Origin: Salipiger bermudensis HTCC2601
GTDB taxonomy: Bacteria; Pseudomonadota; Alphaproteobacteria; Rhodobacterales; Rhodobacteraceae
Length of the DNA: 64,000 bases
Reading direction: 5' to 3'
NCBI RefSeq assembly: GCF_000153725.1
Contig: NZ_DS022277.1
Location: 219,342-283,341 of the forward strand
The position numbers were made by a program, and so were the translations under genes. Each line of letters starts with the position of its first letter. The first letter of the stretch is position 1. Shown piece after piece: positions 52,901-61,900 of the stretch. Below the pieces are notes generated by a model. It saw nothing but the letters and a program-made list of their open reading frames with translations, was not told the origin of the DNA and made no database searches.

Positions 52901-55900
52901 CGTTCTCCGGCACCCAGACCCTGATCGAAGGCAACGTCATCTATATCGGCTCCAATGGCGGCGCCGAGGCGGGCAAGTACTACCAGTATTCCGGCCCGAT
53001 CCAGAGCTATGACCTTGCGGACATCCCGGCGCTGGATCTCGGCAACGAGGACAACTGGACGGTGCTCAACGGCAATGTCGAGCCGCAGGACATCTTCCCC
53101 AATGTCGGCAACCTCGCCGAGAGCAACTCGCGCGCGGTGGGCGGCATCGTGGTCACCAACGACGTGCGCTCCGAGGCCCGCGCCATGGTCGACAGCATCG
53201 ATCTGACCGCCACCTCCGGCGGCATCACCGTCTCCTCAGAGGCCGACGCCACCATGCTGGCGCGGCTGACCTCCAACGTCACGTCCTCGGGCGGCAGCGC
53301 CTGGGGCACCGGCGAGTCGCTTGCGGTCAACGCCACCATCGCCACCAACATGGTGCGCGCCTCGGCCACCACACTGGTGCGCGACAGCGTGCTCGACGCG
53401 GGCGGCGCCATCGACATCCTCGCCGACAACCGCGCAGTGCTCGACGCCACCACCCAGACCGAGACCAACACCGGCGACACCGGCGTCGGCGTGACGCTGG
53501 CTTTCAACACGCTGGGCTGGGAGGCGTCGAACCTTCTGTTCAACGCGGTGGACGCGCTGGTCGGCGATCCGCTGATCTCCGAGGCGCTCGACGGCGAAGA
53601 CCCCTCGATGGCCCGCGCGCTGGTGATCGACAGCGACCTCACCGCCGGCACCGACCTGACCGTCGAGGCGCTCTCGACCGAGAAGCTCAACGCCACCGTG
53701 TCGAACTCCACCGTCTCCGAGGCCTCGGCCCAGACCGATGCCAGCGGCAAGAGCGTCGGCGTGGTGCTGGCCTCGAACAAGGTGAGCGGCCGGGCCTACG
53801 CGGCGATCGACAACGAAGATGCCCCCGCCCTGACCGAGATCAGCGCGGGCGGCACCGTCACCGTGCGGGCTCAGGACGATATCGGCCTGTGGTCGAACTC
53901 GAAGCTGGTGAGCAGCTCGACCACCACCAACGATGGTGGACAGGCGGTCGCGGCCGAGACCCTCAACGATCTGCAACAGGCCGACTGGCTGGCGCTGAGC
54001 GGTGCCGGCCTCCAGGAGGTCACGGTCAAGTTCGGCGAGATGGTGCGCCTTGACGACGGCTATAGCGGCGGCGGCGTCGCGGGCGGTGTCTACGAGTATC
54101 TCGGCACCGAAAGCATCATTGATATCAACAGCGTCAACTACGAGGACAAGAACCTCTGGAAGCCCACGCAGACGACGCAGGGCATCCCGAGCTTCGGCAA
54201 TGTCTCCGAGAGCGACTCCGTCGGCGTCGGCACACTGGTCGTGCTCAACGATCTGCGGTCGGATGTCGAGGCAGTGATCCGTGGCGCAACGGTCGGCTCT
54301 GATGACGGCGACATCGTCGTCGAGGCGATCGAGAACGCCACGATGGAGGCCAATGTCGATGCCTCCACATCCTCCTCTGGCGGCAGCAATCTCGGCGAGG
54401 GCACCTCCATCGCCTTCAACGGCGTGATCGCCACCAACGTCCTGCAGGGCGGCGCCGACGCGGCGGTGCTCGACAGCGCGCTGACCGCCGGCGACACCGG
54501 CAGCGGACTTGGCAACGTGCGGGTCGAGGCGATGAACACCGCCAACCTGACCGCCGAGAACCTCGCCATGGTCGGCAGCGGCGACACCGGCGTCGGTGTG
54601 CTTCTGGCCTTCAACTCGGTCGGCTGGGAGCCGTCGAACGTGCTGTTCAACACGCTCGACGGGATCCTCGGCGATCCGCTGATCTCCTCGGCCTTCAACG
54701 GCGAGGCACCGGTCGATGCCGAGGCCTACATCCTGAACTCCTCGGTCAGTGCCGCGGGCAAAGTCGAGGTGCTGGGCAGCAACGATGCCAAGATCATCGC
54801 CACCACCAGCAACGAGGCCACATCCGCCGCCGCGGCGCTGGAGAACGCCAGCGGCACCGCCGTGGGCGCCATCGTGGCGACCAACAAGGTGTCGGGCGCG
54901 GCCAAGGCCTATATCGACGTGGCCAACCTGCGCGCCGCCGACGGCGCCCAGAGGGTCGAGACCGGCGACCGTGTGATCGCGCTCGACGGTACGGTCTACG
55001 AATACAGCGGCCCCGAGGCGGTGATCGACCTCGCCTCCGAGAGCTTCGGCGCCACGCTCTGGACCGATGTCGGCGACGACACGGGCTATGCCAACGACAT
55101 CGACGCCGGCAGCGGCGTGCGGGTCGAGGCCACCGACTACAACCTGATCGACGTCACCAACACGCTCGAGGTGACCACAACGGTCACCAACGACGCGGGT
55201 CTCGGCATCATCTTCACGTCGCTCGAGAACGTGGTCAACGAGTACCAGTACACCACCCGCTCGGGCGTGCAGCGCGGCGTGACCTTCGGCGACATGGTCT
55301 ACATCGCCGACGATTACGACGCCAACAAAGCCGAGCCCGAGGCGCTCTACATCTATTTCGGCGCCGACCAGACCGGCACCGACGTGGATCTTTCCACGCT
55401 CGACTACGATGCCGATGCCGACTGGGTGAAGATCGACCCGCTCGATATCGAGAGCCTGCTGCCGCCTGGCATCAACCTCAACTTCTCGGAATCCGATGCT
55501 ACTGCAGGTGGCGGCATGGCCGCCATGAATGACGTGCGCGGCGGCGTCATTGCCCGCGTCGACGAGGCCACTGTCGACACAGCAACCGGCGACATCGCCA
55601 TCACCGCCACCGAGAATGCCGGCATCGAGGCACACAATATCGGCGATGTCTCCGCCGATGGCGGCAGCGCCTTCGGCGAGGGCGGCACCACGCTCGCGGT
55701 CAACGCGCTGATCGCCACCAACGTGGTGCTCTCGACCGCCGAGGCTTCGCTCGAGGACAGCGATGTCGACAGCGCGCTCGGAGCGGTCACGGTCGAGGCG
55801 GCGAACACCGCCGTCATCGACAGTGACATCGACATGACCACCGTGGCCGAGGGCGGCGGCGAGAGCTACGGCATCGGCGTCACACTGGCCTTCAACTCGG

Positions 55901-58900
55901 TCGGGGTGAACAGCCAGAACCTGCTGTTCAACACCATTGACGCCCTGTTCGGCCTGCTGCCCGCCGACGAGATCCCGGCGATGGCCTCGGCCAGCATCGA
56001 ACGCAGCGAGGTCACCGCCGAGACCGGGGTCTCGGTCGACGCCACCAGCGACATGGACCTGACCGCGGATATCCTGAACGCGGCGCTCGCCACCTCCATC
56101 GCGCTCGAGGACAACACCTCGATCACCGTGGCGCCCATCGTGGCGCTGAACCGGGGCAGCTCGGCCGCCGAAGCGCAGATCCTCAACGCGCCCACGGTCG
56201 AGACCGCCACCGGCAACGTCTCGGTCTCGGCGATCGACACCAGCTTCATCCACGCCGAGAACATCGCAGCCTCCGCCTCCATCGCGGTCGGCACCGGCAA
56301 GTCGCTCTCGGTGGCCGTGGCCACCTCGATCGCCCGCAACACCCTGCGCAACACCGTGGACGCGGGCATCGCGTCGAGCGGCGTCGAGGCGACAACCGGC
56401 GAGATCGCCCTCATCGCCAGCCGCGACGGGGTGATCGAATCCACCGCCGCCGCGGTCGCGGCCAGCGTCTCGGGCGCGGCGGACGGCAACGCGGTTGGCG
56501 TGTCGGTCGGCGGCGCGGTCGCGGTCAACCGCCTGTTCGGCGGCGCCGAGGCCAGCATCGTGGACAGCGATCTCGTGGCGAACTCCGTTTCGATCCAGGC
56601 GGAATCCGTCTCGCGCATCGACGCCACCGTGGTCGCCGTCGCCGCTTCGGTCTCGGTCTCCGCCTCGGGCGACAGCACAGCGGTGGCCATCGGCGCCTCG
56701 GTCTCCGACAACATGATCGGCTGGCAGGACACTGCCGTCGCCGCAGACCACCAGAGCGACGACAGCACAGCGCTGGCCGAAGGCGACGTGGTCGAGGTCA
56801 CCGAAGGGGCGCATCGCGGGCGCTTCTACGAATATATCGGCGCGGGTCAGGCCAGCGCCGTCGATCTCTCGGTCGAGGATTACGGCGACACCCAGAAGTG
56901 GAAGCAGGTCGGCCTCTCGCGCGAGGGCGCGCTGACTTCGGCGCATCTCGACGACAGCAGCATCACCACCGGGCTCGGCGCCGACGCGGCGCTCGAGATC
57001 GAAGCCCTGACCCAGCAGAGCATCAGCTCGCTGGTGCTGGCGGGCGCCGTGGCGGTGGCGGTTGGCAAGTCGGGCACCGCCGTGGGCGGCAGCGGCAGCT
57101 TCTCGCGCAACCGCATCGCATCGGATGCCGCGGCCTATATCAGCGGCGACGGCGGCAGCACGCTGGAACTCGCCACCGGAAGGGTGCAGGCCTTCGACCG
57201 CTCGACCATCGACAGCATCACCGGTGCGGCCTCGGTGGCCGTGGGCGTCGGCACCTCGGCCAACGCGGTCTCGGTGGCCTTCGGTGTGGCGATCTCGATG
57301 AACGAGATCTCCAACCAGGCAGAAGCCTATGTCGCCGACGCCGATGTCGCGGTCAGCGGCACCGGCGCGGTCGAGCCGCTCGACACCACCTCGCTGATCG
57401 TCTCGGCCGAAACCTCGGCGGGCGAAAGCTTCAGTGTCGGCTCGCCCGGCTTCGATGGCGACGACCTCGACAACGCCGCCGAAGCGGCGATGGTCAACGA
57501 CGACAACGGCACGCCCGAGGACGAGGAAGACGACACCGTTTCGCGCGATGCCGCCGATCTCGCCGCCGACACCGCGATCCTCGACGATCTGCGCGATGCG
57601 CTGAACGGCGCGCTCGGACCGCAGGACCAGGTCTCGGACACCGACACGCTGCGCGTCTCGAGCGCCGGCTTCGGCAAGTGGCTCGCCGTGGTCGAGGACA
57701 GCAACGGCGATGGCGAGGGCGCGGGCCGCAGCTTCGTGCTGAGCTTCGACAACGGCGATCTGGTGGTCGAGCGCACCACCATCAACGCCATCGCCGCGGC
57801 CGCCTCGGTCTCGGTTTCGGTCAGCTCGTCCAACTCGATCTCCGTCAGCGGCGCCGGTGCCTATGCCGAGAACGTCGTGACCTCGGCCGCGCTGGCCCAT
57901 ATCGACAATGCCACGGTCGGCACCGCTGGCGACGTGGTGGTCGACGCACAGGGCGACAGCACCATCAATGCCACGGTGATCGCCGCATCCGCCGCCGTGG
58001 CCGTCTCGGGTTCGACCGGTGTCGGCGCCTCGATCGGCGTCGCCATCGCGCGCAACTTCCTCGGGCAGGACCGCTTGGGCAACGAGGACGCGCTCGAGGT
58101 GAAGGCCTATCTCTCCGACAGCAGCGTCAACGCCGGCGGCGATCTCATCCTCACCGCAGACGCGGCGCAGAGCATCAACGCGCTGACCTTCGCGGGCTCG
58201 GTCGCGGTGTCGGTCGGCTCCACCGGTGTTGCGGTCTCGGGTTCGGGCGTGTGGAACGAGAACGCCATCAATGTCGACGTGCTCGCCGCCATCGACGGCG
58301 ACGCGGGCGCTCTGGCGGATGATACGCAAGGCGACGCGATCACCGTCTCGGCCACGAACACTTCCGAGATCAATGCCTTTGCGGGAGCGGCCTCGGTCGC
58401 GGTCGCGGTGGGCAGCACCGGCGTCGGGGTCTCCATCGGGCTCGGCCTCGGACAGAACGACATCGGCGGCACCGTCATCGCTCGCATCCAGAACGCCGAT
58501 GACGGCGTGACCGCGCGCAGCGGCGACGTGACCGTGGCGGCGGACAATGCCGCCGACATCTCGGCCTTCGCAGGTGCCGCCTCCATCGCCGCAAGCTTCG
58601 GGCAGACCGCCGTCGCAGTCTCGGGCGCCGGCGCCGAGGCCACCAACCGCATCGGCAGCGAGACCCGCGCGCTGATCTCGGGCAGTGACGTGACCGCCAC
58701 GCTGGGCGGCGTCTCGGTGACCTCCGAGGCTTCGGGCGACATCGACGCAATCGTCATCGCCGCGTCTGCCGCCGTTGCGGTGGGCCAGACCGGAGTCGGC
58801 GCTTCGATCGGCGTCGCGGTGTCGCGCAACCTGATCGGCTACCAGCAGGGCACCGTGGCCTATGGCAACACCACCGGCGACAGTGTCACCCAGCTGACCC

Positions 58901-61900
58901 AGAATTCGACCACCGTCCTGATCGTGCAGGGCGCCCGCAAGGGCGACGTCTACCGCTATATCGGCGACACGGTGACCGAGGCCGACAACGTCATCGACGA
59001 AGATGACAATACCGCGCCCTACGCTCTGAATTCGCAGGATTACGGCAACACCGACCTGTGGGAGCTGGTGAATCTCGACGAGGCCGCGGCCATCGTCGAC
59101 GCCGCCATCGTCAGCAGCGACGTGACCGCGGATGGCGGGGTCACCGTCGATGCGCTGAGCACTCAGGCGATCAGGGCGGCGAGCCTCGCCGGCGCGGTTG
59201 CCGTGGCTGGCGGACAGGTCGGCGTGGCGGTCTCGGGCAGCGGCTCGGCGGTCGAGAACCGCATCAACTCGGACGTCTCGGCCCGCATCGCGGGCGCCGC
59301 GACCGACATGCAGGCCGACCACGTGGTGGTCAATGCCGACGACATCTCCTCCATCGACGCGGTCTCGGCGGCGATGGCGATCTCGGCGGCCTTCGGCCAG
59401 ACCGGCGTTGCGGTGTCCATCGGGATCTCGGTCGCGATCAACAACATCGCCAACGATGTCACCGCCACCATTGCCGATGGTGCGGTCAGCACCAGCGGCG
59501 CGCAGGGCATCATCATCAGTGCCTCGACGCCCGAGTTGCCGATCGACGCGCCCGTCGCCGACGTGGTGATCCCGGTGAGCGTCAGCGATCTCGATGACCT
59601 CGCGGTGGCCGAAATGGACGGCGAGGAGACCCGCGACGAAGTCGATTTCGCCGCCGACGCAATCCTCGCGGAGGACATTGCCGACGCGCTTCGCGGACAG
59701 GGCTTCGAAATCGTCGGCACGGTCAAGGTCGCGGCCCTCGAAGAGGGCGAGCGCTGGACCGCGATCGACGAGGAAGGCAGATCGGTCGCGCTCAGCCTCG
59801 TGAACGGACAGATCCTCGCCAGCAAGGCCGGCATCAACGCAGTCTCCGGCGCGGCGGCGCTCTCGGTCGCGGCAGGCCAGATCGGGGTCGGCATCGCCGG
59901 GGCCGGTGCGGTGGCGCTCAACGCCATCCAGACCAACGTCGCGGCCTCCACCTCGGGCGCCGATCTCACCACGACCGGCAGCGGCGACGTGGTGATCGAC
60001 GCGCGCTCGGATGTCGAGATCAACGCCGCCGTGCTGGCGGTCTCCGCCGCCGTGGCCGCGGGCCAGGTGGGCGTCGGCGTGGGCATCGGCGTCTCGGTGG
60101 CGCGCAACTTCATCGGTCGCGACCTCACCGGCAACACCGTCGCCGATACCGGCGCGGTCTCGGCCTTTGCCTCGGACACGACGATGGATCTGAGCGGCGA
60201 TCTGACGATCCACGCTGAGAGCGCCCAGTCTATCCGCGCTCTGACCTTCGCCGGCGCCGCAGCGGTCGCCGCCGGTCAGGTCGGCGTCGGGGTCGCAGGT
60301 TCCGGCGCCTATGCCGAGAACGTCATCGACGCCACCACCGAGGCCTATATCGACGGCGACGGCACTGGCATCAGCGCCTCGGCGGTCAGCGTTTCGGCCG
60401 AGGATGCCTCGACCATCGACGCCTATGGCGGCTCGGTGGCCGTGGCAGCGGGCTTCGGCATGGTGGGCGTGGCGGTCTCTGCCGGCATCGGCATCGGCTT
60501 CAACGCCATCGGCAGCGACGTGCTGGCCGAGATCCGCAACACCGATGACGGGGTCGAGAGCACCGCAGGCGCCGTCACCATCGAGGCGATGAACACCGCC
60601 GCGATCACCGCCGGAACCGCCGCCGCCGCCCTTGCGGTGTCGGGCGGGCTCGTCGGGGTGAGCTTCGCAGGCGCCGGCGCCTACGCCGAGAACGAGATTA
60701 CCGGCGCCACCGCCGCGCGGATCACGGATGCCACCGTGGATGCACAGACCGACGTGCTGGTGAGCGCCGAGAGCGATGCCACCATCGACGCCATCGTGCT
60801 GTCCGCCGCCGCGGCCATCGGCGTCGGCGCGGGGGGCTTCGGCGCCTCGATCGGCGTCAGCCTCGCCGAGAACCGCATCGGCAACGGCGACGGATCGGGC
60901 GTGTTCGCCGCCATCGACGGCAGCACGGTCACCGCCGGCGGCGATGTCGACGTGCTGGCCAAGATGGACGACGCGACCATCGATGCCACCGTTGTGGCGC
61001 TTTCGGTCGCCATTGCAGGCGGCGCCGTGGCCGGCGCCGCCGCGGGCAGCGGCTCGGACGCGCTGAACGCGATCGACTACGCCGTCATCGCCGAGATCGA
61101 CGACAGCGGCGTCACCGCCTCGGGCAACACCGTCACCGTCGATGCGCAGGACAATTCGGTCATCGACAGCTTCGTCGGCGCTGCCAGCGTCGCGGGTTCC
61201 GCCGGTCTCGTGGGAGGCTCGGTCTCCATCGCCGTGGGCCTGTCGGAGAACAGCGTCGACAACACGATCCGCGCGCAGGTCGACAATTCCGATGTCACCG
61301 CCGCCGATCTCGCGGTCAATGCCGAGGATGACAGCGACACCTACGCCGCCGCGGCCGCCGCCGCCGTCTCGGCCTCGATCTCGCTGGGCTTCAGCGTTGC
61401 CGGCGCCGGCACCGAGGTGCGCGGGCGCAACAGCTCGACCACCGAGGCGCTGGTCTCGGGCAGCGGCACCGACGACGTCATCACGCTCTCGGGTGACATG
61501 TCCGTCACTGCCGAGGCCCGTCCGCGGGTCGAGGCCGAAACCGTCACCGCCTCGCTGTCTCTGGGCTTTGCCGCCTTCGGCGCGGCAGGCAGCTTTGTCG
61601 ATCTTGACGTGACACCGGAGGTCACCGCAAGCGTCACCGGCGTGCAGGTCGATGCCACCGACGTCGCCATCGGCGCCACCTCGCGCGCCATGGCCGACGG
61701 CTTCGCCGTGGGCGTGTCTCTGGCCTCGGGCTTTGCCGCATCGGCCAATTTCGTCGATGTCCTCGTCGCCAGCGACGTCACCGCCACCGGCGGCGGCACG
61801 ATGACGGTGGACACTCTCAGTGTCGAAGCGCGCACCGACGAATTCAACAACAATACCAATGCGATAGCCGAGGCGCATGCCGCCGCGGGCGGCCTCATCG

